64,000 nt of DNA from Candidatus Chlorobium masyuteum (GCF_011601315.1 NZ_JAAORA010000002.1:124001-188000), one strand, 5' to 3'; positions 19,510 to 29,601 are shown, numbered from the stretch's first letter. Notes: a model not told the origin generated them from the sequence alone. Numbers and translations: made by a program.

Positions 19510-20262
19510 ATGGCCGATCCTGTACAACAGCCAGATATATCGTCAGTGCCAGCCTCAAAGGCCAAGCCAGCTCCGCCGAAGGCGGCAGCTCCGGCAGCAA
19601 AACAGGCTGAGGCAAAACCAAAAGCACCTGCGCCGAAGCAGGTTGGAAAGCCAAGGCTTGAACCGCTTAATGTCAATCTTGGAAGAACCGGTATTGCTTC
19701 GGAATCTCTTCAGCCGATAAAGAAGGCAGCAGCGAAACCGGCTCCGGGCGCAGCACCTGCAGCTCCGGCAGCAAAAGGTGCTCCGGGCGCAAAACCGGCA
19801 GCCCCTGCCGCAAAAGGGGCACCGGCCGTACCTGGAGCCAAGCCGGTTCCTGGAGCAAAACCTGCTGCACCTGCAGCTAAAGGTGCTCCTTCAGCACCGG
19901 GAGCCAAACCCGCAGCACCTGCAGCTCCGGCAGCCAAAGCTGCACCAAGGGCGAAATCCCATTATTTTATTATCGAGAACCTCTGTGTCGGTTGCGGTCT
20001 CTGCCTTGACAAGTGTCCACCAAAAGTTCAGGCTATCGGGTACAAGTTTTACGGGGATGTTCAGGAAGGAGGTTTCAGGGCCTATATTGACCAGGATGCC
20101 TGTATCTCCTGCTCTGCCTGTTTCTCTTCTGATGAATGCCCTGCTGCGGCATTGATAGAGGTGCTTCCTGACGGTGAAGTTCTTGACTATAAATTCACCC
20201 CTCCGGAGCGACTTGATTTCGATCTGCGCTTCCTTCACCGTTTTCACAGGGAGTCGAGTTAG
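19510..20262 (+). CDS. pscB: P840 reaction-centre FA/FB iron-sulfur protein PscB
   Basis: A 250-residue protein with two parts. Residues ~1-150 are a low-complexity Ala/Pro/Lys/Gly tract with repeated APAAKGAP-type units; the C-terminal ~95 residues hold two 4Fe-4S motifs, CVGCGLCLDKCPP and CISCSACFSSDECP. The clusters FA and FB accept electrons from FX of PscA and reduce soluble ferredoxin. A good ribosome-binding site (AGAGGAGGG) precedes the ATG. Co-directional with pscA and followed by a terminator, consistent with a pscA-pscB operon. The N-terminal repeats are prone to length variation. Confidence 0.98.
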   Translation: MADPVQQPDISSVPASKAKPAPPKAAAPAAKQAEAKPKAPAPKQVGKPRLEPLNVNLGRTGIASESLQPIKKAAAKPAPGAAPAAPAAKGAPGAKPAAPAAKGAPAVPGAKPVPGAKPAAPAAKGAPSAPGAKPAAPAAPAAKAAPRAKSHYFIIENLCVGCGLCLDKCPPKVQAIGYKFYGDVQEGGFRAYIDQDACISCSACFSSDECPAAALIEVLPDGEVLDYKFTPPERLDFDLRFLHRFHRESS

Positions 20263-20302
20263 AAGAGTAGTGAACTTGTTCTCTTCACAGCGTAGTTTTA
20301 TA

Positions 20303-20338
20303 AAAGCATTGCTTCACCGGAGCAATGCTTTTTTTTTC
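20303..20338 (+). terminator. Rho-independent terminator after pscB
   Basis: Inverted repeat AAAGCATTGCT / AGCAATGCTTT with a 7-base loop and a run of T. It closes the reaction-centre operon just before the next gene. Confidence 0.93.
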
Positions 20339-20355
20339 GAATATCACCTTCTCTC

Positions 20356-21144
20356 ATGCAGGATACTTATTCCTTACAGCCGGAACAATCCGGAAGCTTA
20401 CATACGGACGATGCTGTAACGCAAAACAGTGTACTGGTCATCATTCCAACCTACAATGAGGCTGAAAATATCGGCAGGCTGCTGAACGATCTGGAACAGC
20501 TTTACCCATCAACTGTTGAGATGCTGGTGATTGATGACAACTCTCCTGACGGAACAAGGGATATTGTGCGATCACTGCAGACAGTTATTCCTCGTCTGCA
20601 CATGATTACACGGGAACGAAAGCTGGGGCTTGGTACAGCTTACCTTAACGGTTTCCGTTACGCCCTTGAGCACAACTACCGGTATGTTGTTGAAATGGAT
20701 GCAGATTACTCACACGATCCGGTGATGATCCGTGAACTGCTTGAAGCAATGACGGGTGCTGATCTGGTTATCGGTTCCCGCTACATGAATAATACGGTCA
20801 ATGTTGTCAACTGGCCGCTTGGCCGCCTCATCCTTTCAAAACTTGCCAGTATCTATACGCGCATGGTAACAGGATTACCGGTCGCTGATCCGACCAGCGG
20901 ATTCAAATGTTTCTCTGCAGCAGTATTGCGTTCGCTTGATCTTGACCGGATAAATTCCCAGGGCTACTCTTTTCAGATCGAGATGAATTTCAGAGTATGG
21001 AAAAAAGGGTTCACTATACGGGAGGTACCTATTGTCTTTGTTGACCGAACCGTAGGGAAATCAAAAATGACCAGGCAGAATATCCGGGAGGCAATCCGTA
21101 TAGTCTGGCTGTTGAAGATAAAGTCAATATTCGGCCTCCTGTAG
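20356..21144 (+). CDS. Family 2 glycosyltransferase, polyprenol-phosphate mannose synthase-like
   Basis: A 262-residue protein with a GT-A fold. It has VLVIIPTYNEAENI at the start of the domain, VIDDNSPDGT (nucleotide-sugar site), VEMDADYSHDP (the DxD-type metal site) and GSRYM. DRTVGKSKM near the C-terminus is typical of dolichol/polyprenol monophosphomannose synthases. No C-terminal membrane helices are evident, so it is the soluble catalytic type. It transfers a hexose from a nucleotide sugar to a polyprenyl phosphate carrier at the inner face of the membrane. The exact sugar cannot be read. It lies immediately after the pscB terminator, so probably has its own promoter. Confidence 0.88.
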   Translation: MQDTYSLQPEQSGSLHTDDAVTQNSVLVIIPTYNEAENIGRLLNDLEQLYPSTVEMLVIDDNSPDGTRDIVRSLQTVIPRLHMITRERKLGLGTAYLNGFRYALEHNYRYVVEMDADYSHDPVMIRELLEAMTGADLVIGSRYMNNTVNVVNWPLGRLILSKLASIYTRMVTGLPVADPTSGFKCFSAAVLRSLDLDRINSQGYSFQIEMNFRVWKKGFTIREVPIVFVDRTVGKSKMTRQNIREAIRIVWLLKIKSIFGLL

Positions 21145-21164
21145 GGGCTGACCTGCGTGTTAGC

Positions 21165-21201
21165 GGGATTTCTCACCTGCTGCGCAGGATTCGAAATGAC
21201 A
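21165..21201 (+). repeat. Short repeat with GGATTCGAAATGACA core, copy 1
   Basis: The segment starts GGATTTCTCACC, has a CTGCTGCGCAG hairpin centre and ends AGGATTCGAAATGACA. A second copy at 21306 shares both ends around a different hairpin, so the central palindrome varies while the flanks are kept. Confidence 0.7.
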
Positions 21202-21253
21202 GAAAGAAGATCCATCGCGATCTTTCCGAAATCTCATTCCGAGGTTCCCTGCA

Positions 21254-21283
21254 TGTCATCCCGAACCGAAGGGAGGGATCTGA
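21254..21283 (+). repeat. Half element related to the 48.3-kb palindrome
   Basis: TGTCATCCCGAAC followed by GAGGGATCTG matches the left arm of the palindromic element at 48302-48373. No complementary right arm follows here; instead the second AGATTTCTCACC repeat begins within about 25 bp. Confidence 0.65.
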
Positions 21284-21305
21284 TTGATTGCCAGGTTCGG
21301 TGAAA

Positions 21306-21349
21306 AGATTTCTCACCCTCCCGACGGGTCGGGAGGATTCGAAATGACA
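21306..21349 (+). repeat. Short repeat with GGATTCGAAATGACA core, copy 2
   Basis: AGATTTCTCACC, then a perfect palindromic centre CCTCCCGACGGGTCGGGAGG, then ATTCGAAATGACA. Its end lies 10 bp before the stop of the EF-G-like gene on the opposite strand. Confidence 0.7.
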
Positions 21350-21358
21350 CGAAAGCAG

Positions 21359-23431
21359 TTATGCCCCTTTATCGGCGATAATCTTCTGGGCGATATCGGG
21401 CGGCGCCTCCTCATAATGGCTGAAGCTGTAGGTATATCTTGCCCGGCTTTGCGTCAGGCGTGTAAGCGCATGATGGAACGGTGTCAGTGCTGCCTGGGGA
21501 ATAAGAGCCCGGATGATCTGCATTCTGACATCAGCCTCCATACCCAGTATTTTACCCCGCTTGCTGGAAATATCACCGACAATTTCACCGGTGTACTGAT
21601 CCGGCGCATAGACGGTCAGGGAGTAGAGCGGTTCAAGCAGGAACGGTTTGGCCTTTTCGAAAGAGGCCTTGAATGCCATACTTGCTGCAATTTTAAAGGC
21701 AAACTCTGAACTGTCTACCGGGTGAAATGATCCGTCATAGGCTACTGCTTTGAGATCAACCACCGGATAGCCGGCAAGTATACCGTGCTCAATGGCTTCA
21801 TGAAGTCCCTTTTCAACAGCAGGGAGGTAGCGTGTCGGCACAACACCACCGACCACTTCGCTTGCAAAGCTGAATCCCGAGTCACGAGCTACCGGTTCCA
21901 GACGAACCCAGACATCACCATACTGCCCTCTGCCGCCGGACTGCTTTTTATACTTCCCCTGGGCTGAGGAGGGCACACGAATGGTCTCACGGTAAGGGAT
22001 CTTGATGGGGGAGATATCAACCTTGACATTGAATTTTGCCTGAAGGCGGCTGATGATGGTTTCAAGGTGGGTTTCACCAAGGGTTTTCAGTATGGTCTGG
22101 TTAAACTCAACATCATGATCAATGGCAAAACTCGGATCCTCCTCATGCAGATGGTGCAGGCCGGAAGAGATTTTGTCTTCATCACCCTGGGTGAGAGGGA
22201 TGATGGCCGTGGCAAGTACCGGTACCGGAAACTTGATCGGACTGACCCTGCAGAGCGTCCCTTTGTCGGCAAGGGTATCATTGGTGTGGGCATCCTTGAG
22301 CTTGACAACCATACCGATATCTCCGGCGAGGAGCTTGTCAACGGGGATTTTTTTCTGGCCGAGCATGGTGTATACCTGCCCCGGTTTTTCAATCTGTCCG
22401 GTCTGAACATCAATCAGTTCATGTCCGGTTTCAAGATGGCCCGAATATACACGCAGAAAGGAGATCTCTCCGATACGGGGTTCCGACATGGTTTTGAAAA
22501 TAAATGCAACGGTGGGGCCGTTCGGGTCCGGCTGCAGAAGGTTCTCTTTCTCATCGACCGTACATATGGTGTGTTCAGGTCCGCGTTCAATCGGTGAGGG
22601 GCAGAGGTTGACGATTGCGTTCAGGAGGCGCTCTGAACCGATAAGATGGAGGGGTGAGGTGCAGAAAACAGGGAAAAAGGTTCTGGTCAGCAGCGCCGAT
22701 TTGATTCCTGAGCGGAGCTCCTCCTCGGTAAGGTTTCCGACTTCGAAAAACCTGTTCATCAGCTCTTCATCGGTTTCCGCAACCGCTTCAACAAGCTCCT
22801 GATGCATCTCTTCGGCACGCTTCAGATAGAGGTCCGGAATCTCGGAGATAGTCATGCTGCCGGGTTTATCCGGGCTGAACTCTATCTGCTTCATCATCAG
22901 GACATCGATAAGGGTATGATGTCCGAGGCCCTCTTCGGCCGGAAATTGAATGGGCGTGACAAGGTGGCCGAAATGATCCCGAAGCTCCTGCACCGTATTG
23001 TTGAAGCTGGTTCTTTCGGCATCGAGTTTTGTCAGGATGAACATGACCGGTTTATAGTACTCACCGGTATAATCCCAGATGATATCTGTGCCGACTTCAA
23101 CGCCGGTTGCGGCATTGACGGTCATGAGTACGGTATCGGCAACCCGCATGGCGGACTTGACATCGCCGTGAAAGTCAAGCAGGCCGGGTGTATCGATAAT
23201 GTTTATTTTCTGTTCGTTCCAGAAACCGTGAATGAGGGAGGTGTTCAGACTGTGTTGGCGCTCGATTTCATCATTTGAGTAATCCGAGAGCGTGTTTCCG
23301 TCTTCAATACTTCCGAGGCGATTTATTACTCCCATGGAGAGAGCAAGTGATTCGCAAAGCATGGTCTTGCCGCTTCCGGTATGACCTGTAATAACAATGT
23401 TTCTCAATTGATCCGGCTGTACTGCATGCAT
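21359..23431 (-). CDS. EF-G-like translational GTPase (EF-G2 type)
   Basis: 690 residues from the ATG complement at 23429-23431. AAGGAG sits 7 bp upstream, which decides against the 57-residue longer frame. The domain plan is that of elongation factor G, but the motifs diverge: P-loop GHTGSGKT instead of AHIDAGKT, and switch II DTPGLLDFHGD, where the usual catalytic His of DTPGH is Leu. TKLDAER replaces the NKMD base-recognition motif, keeping the TKLD pattern. These features mark the EF-G paralogue found beside a canonical EF-G in many bacteria. It may bind the ribosome with weak or altered GTPase activity; no specific role is established for this version. Transcribed alone, divergent from eno. 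Confidence 0.9.
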   Translation of the reverse strand: MHAVQPDQLRNIVITGHTGSGKTMLCESLALSMGVINRLGSIEDGNTLSDYSNDEIERQHSLNTSLIHGFWNEQKINIIDTPGLLDFHGDVKSAMRVADTVLMTVNAATGVEVGTDIIWDYTGEYYKPVMFILTKLDAERTSFNNTVQELRDHFGHLVTPIQFPAEEGLGHHTLIDVLMMKQIEFSPDKPGSMTISEIPDLYLKRAEEMHQELVEAVAETDEELMNRFFEVGNLTEEELRSGIKSALLTRTFFPVFCTSPLHLIGSERLLNAIVNLCPSPIERGPEHTICTVDEKENLLQPDPNGPTVAFIFKTMSEPRIGEISFLRVYSGHLETGHELIDVQTGQIEKPGQVYTMLGQKKIPVDKLLAGDIGMVVKLKDAHTNDTLADKGTLCRVSPIKFPVPVLATAIIPLTQGDEDKISSGLHHLHEEDPSFAIDHDVEFNQTILKTLGETHLETIISRLQAKFNVKVDISPIKIPYRETIRVPSSAQGKYKKQSGGRGQYGDVWVRLEPVARDSGFSFASEVVGGVVPTRYLPAVEKGLHEAIEHGILAGYPVVDLKAVAYDGSFHPVDSSEFAFKIAASMAFKASFEKAKPFLLEPLYSLTVYAPDQYTGEIVGDISSKRGKILGMEADVRMQIIRALIPQAALTPFHHALTRLTQSRARYTYSFSHYEEAPPDIAQKIIADKGA

Positions 23432-23666
23432 GGCAGAACTCCTTTGTTGAATTAATGATGACCTCTCCGGTCGGTGTTCGATAAATGCGGTGCGGAAACA
23501 TTCTGTGAAAGGAAAACCGCCCGAGAAGTAATTAACAAAAAAAAGTACTATTTGCTGCCGGGTGAACAATGAAATGGTTGAGAAAAAAGGATATATTTTC
23601 AATTCATGGCTGAACGATAATCACCGTTCAGCTCCGGCCTATGCAGTACGCTCATAACAACAATAA

Positions 23667-24992
<1,326 letters not shown>

Positions 24993-24998
24993 ATAGTG

Positions 24999-25036
24999 TG
25001 CAGGGAACCCTTTTGCTGAAAGGGTTCCCTGCATTT
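24999..25036 (+). terminator. Strong hairpin after eno
   Basis: A perfect 15-bp inverted repeat (TGCAGGGAACCCTTT and its complement around TGCTG) followed by TTT. It acts as a terminator or 3'-end processing structure; the T run is short. Confidence 0.8.
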
Positions 25037-25094
25037 ATACCGGTGTCCGTTTTTTTACCTCTGCACTACCCGGCCAACCATAGCGTTTTGTGAC

Positions 25095-25403
25095 TTGAAG
25101 AAGATTATCAACACTATATGGGAGCAAATCCGACTGAACCCGAAAAAGTATTTTTTCAGGTTGGTGTTTGCTTTTTTCGTTATCTGGTTTCTTTTTGATG
25201 ACTTCGGTCTTGTTAAAAGAGTCCGCATGGAAGCCGAGCATCGTCTGCTTATTGAACGCCTGAAAGTTGAGCAGAAGAAAATTATTGCCAATGAGCTTCG
25301 CATCCAGCATGCTCATGATCCTGACAGTATCGAAAAAGCGGCAAGGGAGAAATATAATTTCCGTAAACCGGGTGAAACCCTCTTTATCATCACCGATAAA
25401 TAG
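25095..25403 (+). CDS. Septum-formation initiator, FtsB/DivIC family
   Basis: 102 residues read from a TTG at 25095. A basic N-terminus is followed by one membrane segment (about residues 21-38, FRLVFAFFVIWFLF). A short heptad-like helix (EAEHRLLIERLKVEQKKI) and the family C-terminal pattern DPDSIEKAAREKYNFRKPGE complete the protein. FtsB/DivIC proteins bridge the late divisome with FtsL and FtsQ/DivIB on the outer side of the inner membrane. The eno-ftsB order also occurs in other bacteria. A start further downstream would cut the membrane segment, so TTG is accepted despite its weakness. Confidence 0.85.
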   Translation: MKKIINTIWEQIRLNPKKYFFRLVFAFFVIWFLFDDFGLVKRVRMEAEHRLLIERLKVEQKKIIANELRIQHAHDPDSIEKAAREKYNFRKPGETLFIITDK

Positions 25404-25430
25404 TTCTTCATCCAAGCGTTCTACCATTCA

Positions 25431-27470
25431 ATGTATCAGTATCGTCGCCGTTTAACCAGGGAAGTCCCTTTTGGAGCCCTGGTACTGGGAGGCTATCAGC
25501 CTGTCAGGGTAGAGTCCATGACCAATATGCATACCATGGATACCGAGGCAACTGTTGCCCAGTGCCGAAGGCTTTATGAAGCCGGGTGCGAGATTATCCG
25601 TCTTACCGTTCCGACCGAAAAGGATGCTGAAAATCTCAGGAACATACGAGATCAACTCCGTCGTGACGGTATTGCTACGCCGCTTGTTGCCGATATTCAC
25701 TTTTCACCGAAAGCAGCGCTCAAAGCGGTTGAATTTGTGGAAAATATTCGCGTCAATCCAGGCAACTATGCTGCCCGACCGAAGTTCTCAAGCGATGAGT
25801 ATTCGGAAGAGGAGTACCTCCGGGAGATTGAGCATGTCCGTACCGAGTTTACGCCTCTTGTGGAAAAAGCCCGTCAATTCGGTGTGTCAATGAGAATCGG
25901 TACCAATCACGGGTCGTTGTCCGACCGTATTGTCAGCCGGTTCGGGAACTCGCCGGAAGGGATGGTTGAGGCGGCACTTGAGTTTGCAAGGATCTGTGAA
26001 GAGCTCGGCTATTACGATATCCTCTTTTCGATGAAAGCCTCAAACGTCCGGGTGATGATTCAGGCTTACCGGCTTCTGGTTGAGAAGGCGGACGGGGAGC
26101 TTAAACATGCCTATCCGCTTCATCTCGGAGTCACCGAAGCCGGGGATGGTGATGAGGGCCGGGTCAAGTCGGCTATGGGTATCGGAGCGCTTCTTGAGGA
26201 TGGTCTTGGTGATACCATCCGGGTCTCGTTGACTGAGGATCCGGTTAACGAAGTTCCTGTCGGATTTGCGATCGTGAAAAAGTATAACGATTTCCAGCTT
26301 GTCAAGGGCGACAGGGGGCATATTCCCATAGGTCAGGTGGTTGAAAACCGTAATCGGCATAACCCTTCCCGGGAAAAGCCTCCGTTCTCTCCATTCAGCT
26401 ATCAGCGTCGTCTCTCCCGCAAGGTTGAACTTGCAGGGATGAGGGTTGGGGGTGATGAGACGGTGCGAGTTGAAACAGAGCTCCACACCCCTCTCGCTAA
26501 TATGGATGGGGTTTATGCGGAGGCGCTCAAAAGGCTTGCACCCGAAAAACCGCAGGATGCAATCCGTTCGGAGCTGGTCTCTGTACGGGTAGAGAGCAGT
26601 GAGGATCTTGACCATCTTGAACAGCTTCAGGCAAGACTCGGGGATCATGCCCGTTTTGTTGCAGCTTCAACGGGAGATATCTCCCTTTTTGTTCGTCTGC
26701 TTGATAAAGTCTCAAAGGCAAGGTTTGATATTGTGGAGGGTGAACGGCTTGATAAAGAGCTTCTCAGCCATCTTAAGGGTGAGCGCCTTGCCGCTGTCGA
26801 GCTCTGTTTTCTTCATGAACAGGCGACAGCCTCAGCCCCCGCCGGAGTTCTTCTGCATCTTGCTGAACAACTGCACCAGCAGGGGTGTGAACGGCTCTTT
26901 TTTTCCGTGCAGTCAAACGATGCGCTCTTTGCTACCCGTCGTCTTGTTCAGGCATTCAACAGCCGTTCACTGGACTATCCGCTCATTGTTCGTTACAGGG
27001 AGAGTGCTGCTGAACGGCTTGACTCGCTGATCAGCACTTCCGTTCAAACCGGGACGCTCTTTTGTGACGGTATCGGTGATATGCTCGCACTCCAAACCGG
27101 GCTCTCTGTGGATGACGAGGTCAATCTTGCCTTCAATATACTTCAGGGTGCAAGAGTCAGGATGTCCAAAACCGAATTCATCTCCTGTCCCGGCTGCGGC
27201 AGAACCTACTTTGAGCTTGAACAGGCAACGGCCGCCATAAAAAAGAGAATGGCCCATCTCAAGGGGTTGAAGATCGGCATCATGGGTTGTATTGTCAATG
27301 GCCCCGGAGAGATGGCCGATGCTGATTTCGGATATGTCGGAGCCGGAAAAAACCGCATCAATCTCTATGTAGGAAGAGAGTGTGTCGATGAAAATATTTC
27401 GGAGCAGGTTGCTGTTGACCGTCTCATTGAGCTGGTCAAAGAACGAGGAAAATGGGTTGATCCGGTATAA
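25431..27470 (+). CDS. ispG: 4-hydroxy-3-methylbut-2-enyl diphosphate synthase, long form
   Basis: 679 residues, nearly twice the Escherichia coli IspG. The N-terminal TIM-barrel domain (VRVESMTNMHTMDTEATVAQ; GTNHGSLSDRIVSRFG) ends near residue 300. A ~250-residue insertion (about 310-570) follows, then the iron-sulfur domain with CPGCGRTYFELE and IMGCIVNGPGEMADADFGYV, which provide the three Cys ligands of the 4Fe-4S cluster. The enzyme makes HMBPP from MEcPP in the non-mevalonate isoprenoid pathway, feeding bacteriochlorophyll tails and carotenoids. The three-domain form with an inserted A* domain is known from plants, Chlamydia, Bacteroidetes and Chlorobi. Starts 27 bp after the DivIC gene. 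Confidence 0.97.
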   Translation: MYQYRRRLTREVPFGALVLGGYQPVRVESMTNMHTMDTEATVAQCRRLYEAGCEIIRLTVPTEKDAENLRNIRDQLRRDGIATPLVADIHFSPKAALKAVEFVENIRVNPGNYAARPKFSSDEYSEEEYLREIEHVRTEFTPLVEKARQFGVSMRIGTNHGSLSDRIVSRFGNSPEGMVEAALEFARICEELGYYDILFSMKASNVRVMIQAYRLLVEKADGELKHAYPLHLGVTEAGDGDEGRVKSAMGIGALLEDGLGDTIRVSLTEDPVNEVPVGFAIVKKYNDFQLVKGDRGHIPIGQVVENRNRHNPSREKPPFSPFSYQRRLSRKVELAGMRVGGDETVRVETELHTPLANMDGVYAEALKRLAPEKPQDAIRSELVSVRVESSEDLDHLEQLQARLGDHARFVAASTGDISLFVRLLDKVSKARFDIVEGERLDKELLSHLKGERLAAVELCFLHEQATASAPAGVLLHLAEQLHQQGCERLFFSVQSNDALFATRRLVQAFNSRSLDYPLIVRYRESAAERLDSLISTSVQTGTLFCDGIGDMLALQTGLSVDDEVNLAFNILQGARVRMSKTEFISCPGCGRTYFELEQATAAIKKRMAHLKGLKIGIMGCIVNGPGEMADADFGYVGAGKNRINLYVGRECVDENISEQVAVDRLIELVKERGKWVDPV

Positions 27471-27479
27471 CGGAGCGCC

Positions 27480-28301
27480 ATGGCTATGCCGCCCTATAAT
27501 CCCTTTGCTGCGGATTGTTCCCTGCGTTATGTGCTGATTACCGGTGCATCCATGGGTATAGGAGCGCTCTTTGCCCGTGAATTTGCCAAAAGAGGCCGAA
27601 ATCTTGTGCTTGTCGCCCGTTCAGCCGACGCCATGCATATGCTGGCTGAAGAACTTCGCCGGAGCTGCGGTATCAGGGTTGAGGTCTTTCCTGCCGATCT
27701 GCGTGACCCCGGGAGCCCCGAACGAATCCTTGAGTTTTGCCACCTCCGCCATACCGAGGTCGATCTGCTCATTAACTGTGCCGGGCTTTCGCGTGCCGGT
27801 GATTTCAGTGACATCCCGGAGGAAAAGCTGGATGAGATCGTAATGGTCAATATGCTGACGCTGGCGAAACTCACCAGGCTCTTTCTGCCCGATATGGTGC
27901 AGAGAAAACAGGGCGCAATTATGAATATTGCCTCACTGGCCGGATTTCAGGGCGTTCCGGGTCTCGGACTCTATTCTGCGACGAAGTCATTTATTATAAC
28001 CCTCTCCGAAGCACTTCATGCTGAGCTGAAAAAGAGTGGAATCAGTGTTACCGCGGTTTGTCCGGGCTTCACTGATACCGCTATTTTTGAACATTCCGGT
28101 CATAACCGGACGCAGATACGTCTGCCGGTTTGCAAGCCGGAAGTTGTTGTTGAAGCGGCAATTAAAGGCTTGATGAAAAACAGGATGCTTGTCTATCCCA
28201 CCCTGCTTGACAGGTTTCTGGTCTACTCCCAGAGGGTCGCTTCCAGAGGGATGGCAATAGGGCTTGCTGGTTTTTTTGCAGGGATAAGGAGTGATAGATA
28301 A
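27480..28301 (+). CDS. Short-chain dehydrogenase/reductase
   Basis: A 273-residue classical SDR. The cofactor turn is TGASMGIGALFAREFA near residue 20; NCAG follows at the end of beta-4, with active-site SLAG (Ser) and YSATK (Tyr, Lys). The C-terminal extension VVEAAIKGLMKNRMLVYPTL resembles the DltE/YqjQ-like SDR group. NAD(P)-dependent oxidation or reduction is certain by family; the substrate is unknown. It begins 9 bp after ispG and is probably co-transcribed, but no SDR step is known in the MEP pathway at this point. Confidence 0.88.
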   Translation: MAMPPYNPFAADCSLRYVLITGASMGIGALFAREFAKRGRNLVLVARSADAMHMLAEELRRSCGIRVEVFPADLRDPGSPERILEFCHLRHTEVDLLINCAGLSRAGDFSDIPEEKLDEIVMVNMLTLAKLTRLFLPDMVQRKQGAIMNIASLAGFQGVPGLGLYSATKSFIITLSEALHAELKKSGISVTAVCPGFTDTAIFEHSGHNRTQIRLPVCKPEVVVEAAIKGLMKNRMLVYPTLLDRFLVYSQRVASRGMAIGLAGFFAGIRSDR

Positions 28302-28370
28302 ATTATTCCTTTTTTCTTTGTATAATTGAAATCGCTCAGTATATTACCTGCCCTGTTTTTTGAAAGAGCT

Positions 28371-28443
28371 GCTGGTGTAGCTCAATTGGTAGAGCAGCTG
28401 ATTTGTAATCAGCAGGTTGCGGGTTCGAGTCCCATCACCAGCT
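28371..28443 (+). tRNA. tRNA-Thr (anticodon UGU)
   Basis: Cloverleaf with acceptor GCTGGTG/CACCAGC, anticodon stem GCTGA/TCAGC around TTTGTAA (anticodon TGT), T-loop TTCGAGT and discriminator T. First of four tRNAs ahead of secE. Confidence 0.96.
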
Positions 28444-28453
28444 CTGGATTATC

Positions 28454-28535
28454 GGGTAGGTAGCGAAGTGGTTAAACGCAACAGACTGTAAATCTGTCGA
28501 CTATGTCTTCGGAGGTTCGAATCCTCCCCTACCCA
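28454..28535 (+). tRNA. tRNA-Tyr (anticodon GUA)
   Basis: Acceptor GGGTAGG/CCTACCC, anticodon stem ACAGA/TCTGT around CTGTAAA (anticodon GTA), and a long variable arm (class II) of the expected size. Discriminator A at 28535. Confidence 0.96.
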
Positions 28536-28556
28536 CACTCTTTTTTCGTGTGTTAT

Positions 28557-28629
<73 letters not shown>

Positions 28630-28653
28630 CAGGTTCTTGGGGTTTTGTTGGAT

Positions 28654-28726
28654 ACGTCAGTAGCTTAATTGGTAGAGCAGCGGTCTCCAAAACCGCAGGT
28701 TGGGGGTTCGATTCCCTCCTGACGTG
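28654..28726 (+). tRNA. tRNA-Trp (anticodon CCA)
   Basis: Acceptor ACGTCAG/CTGACGT, anticodon stem GCGGT/ACCGC around CTCCAAA (anticodon CCA), T-loop TTCGATT, discriminator G. It ends 45 bp before secE. Confidence 0.96.
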
Positions 28727-28771
28727 CATGAAGAGAGGTATATCACTGTAGTTTATTCCGGATTCTTATTC

Positions 28772-28963
28772 ATGAGTAATTATATCGGTAAAGCGGGCCA
28801 GTATTATCGCGATGTGATCAATGAGATGCGGAAGGTTGTCTGGCCGGGCAAGGAAGAGATAAAGGATTTGACGATTGTCGTGCTGACGGTTTCAGGTATA
28901 CTTGCCTTGTTTACGTTTCTTGTCGACTGGGTCATAAATTTCGTTATGGGAAAGTTATTGTAA
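28772..28963 (+). CDS. secE: Preprotein translocase subunit SecE
   Basis: 63 residues from the ATG at 28772; the longer frame upstream runs through the tRNA-Trp gene and is rejected. It has an amphipathic segment YRDVINEMRKVVWPGKEE, the SecE hallmark, followed by one membrane helix (about residues 36-58). SecE clamps SecY in the protein-conducting channel. First protein gene of the secE-nusG-rplKAJL-rpoBC block. Confidence 0.95.
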   Translation: MSNYIGKAGQYYRDVINEMRKVVWPGKEEIKDLTIVVLTVSGILALFTFLVDWVINFVMGKLL

Positions 28964-28985
28964 GAAACAGAGTTAAGGTGAATTG

Positions 28986-29561
28986 ATGAGCGCAAGAAAA
29001 AAGGAAGTCGATATTCAGGGTGTTCCGGTTGCACGCTGGTATGCACTCAGGATTTATTCTGGCCATGAGCGCAAGGTGAAAGAGGGTATAGATGCTGAGG
29101 TGGCTCGTTGTAATCTTGCCGACAAGATTCTGCAGGTCTATGTTCCCTATGAGCGCTTTGTGGAGGTCAAGAACGGTAAAAAAAGAAGTCTTACCAAGAA
29201 CGCCTTTCCGGGATATGTGCTTATCGAAGCTGTGCTTGACAAGCAGACAAGAAATCTGATTCTCGATATTCCTTCCGTGATGGGTTTTCTGGGTGTGGAT
29301 GATAATCCGATCCCGCTCCGTCCTGATGAGGTCGAGAAGATTCTGGAGCCGGAGAACACGATTGAGCACCGCTCGATTATTGAGTCGCCGTTCAAGGTTG
29401 GCGATTCTGTCAAGGTTATAGACGGTCCGTTCAGTTCGCTTACCGGGGTTGTCCATGAGGTATGCACCGAGAGGATGAAGGTTAAGGTTATGATAAGTTT
29501 CTTTGGTCGCAGCACGCCCACAGAGCTTGATTTTTCACAGGTTAAGTCAGTTTCCCAATAA
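28986..29561 (+). CDS. nusG: Transcription termination/antitermination factor NusG
   Basis: 191 residues from the ATG at 28986 (a TTG one codon earlier is less likely; AAGGTG lies upstream). The N-terminal NGN domain has ARWYALRIYSGHERKVKE, and a C-terminal KOW domain contains VKVIDGPFSSLTGVVHEV. NusG binds the RNA polymerase clamp, suppresses pausing, and links to Rho or the ribosome through the KOW domain. It lies 22 bp after secE. Confidence 0.97.
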   Translation: MSARKKEVDIQGVPVARWYALRIYSGHERKVKEGIDAEVARCNLADKILQVYVPYERFVEVKNGKKRSLTKNAFPGYVLIEAVLDKQTRNLILDIPSVMGFLGVDDNPIPLRPDEVEKILEPENTIEHRSIIESPFKVGDSVKVIDGPFSSLTGVVHEVCTERMKVKVMISFFGRSTPTELDFSQVKSVSQ

Positions 29562-29601
29562 TAGGGCTTAAGTAATTTAAGCTTCTGAATAGAAATAGAT
29601 T

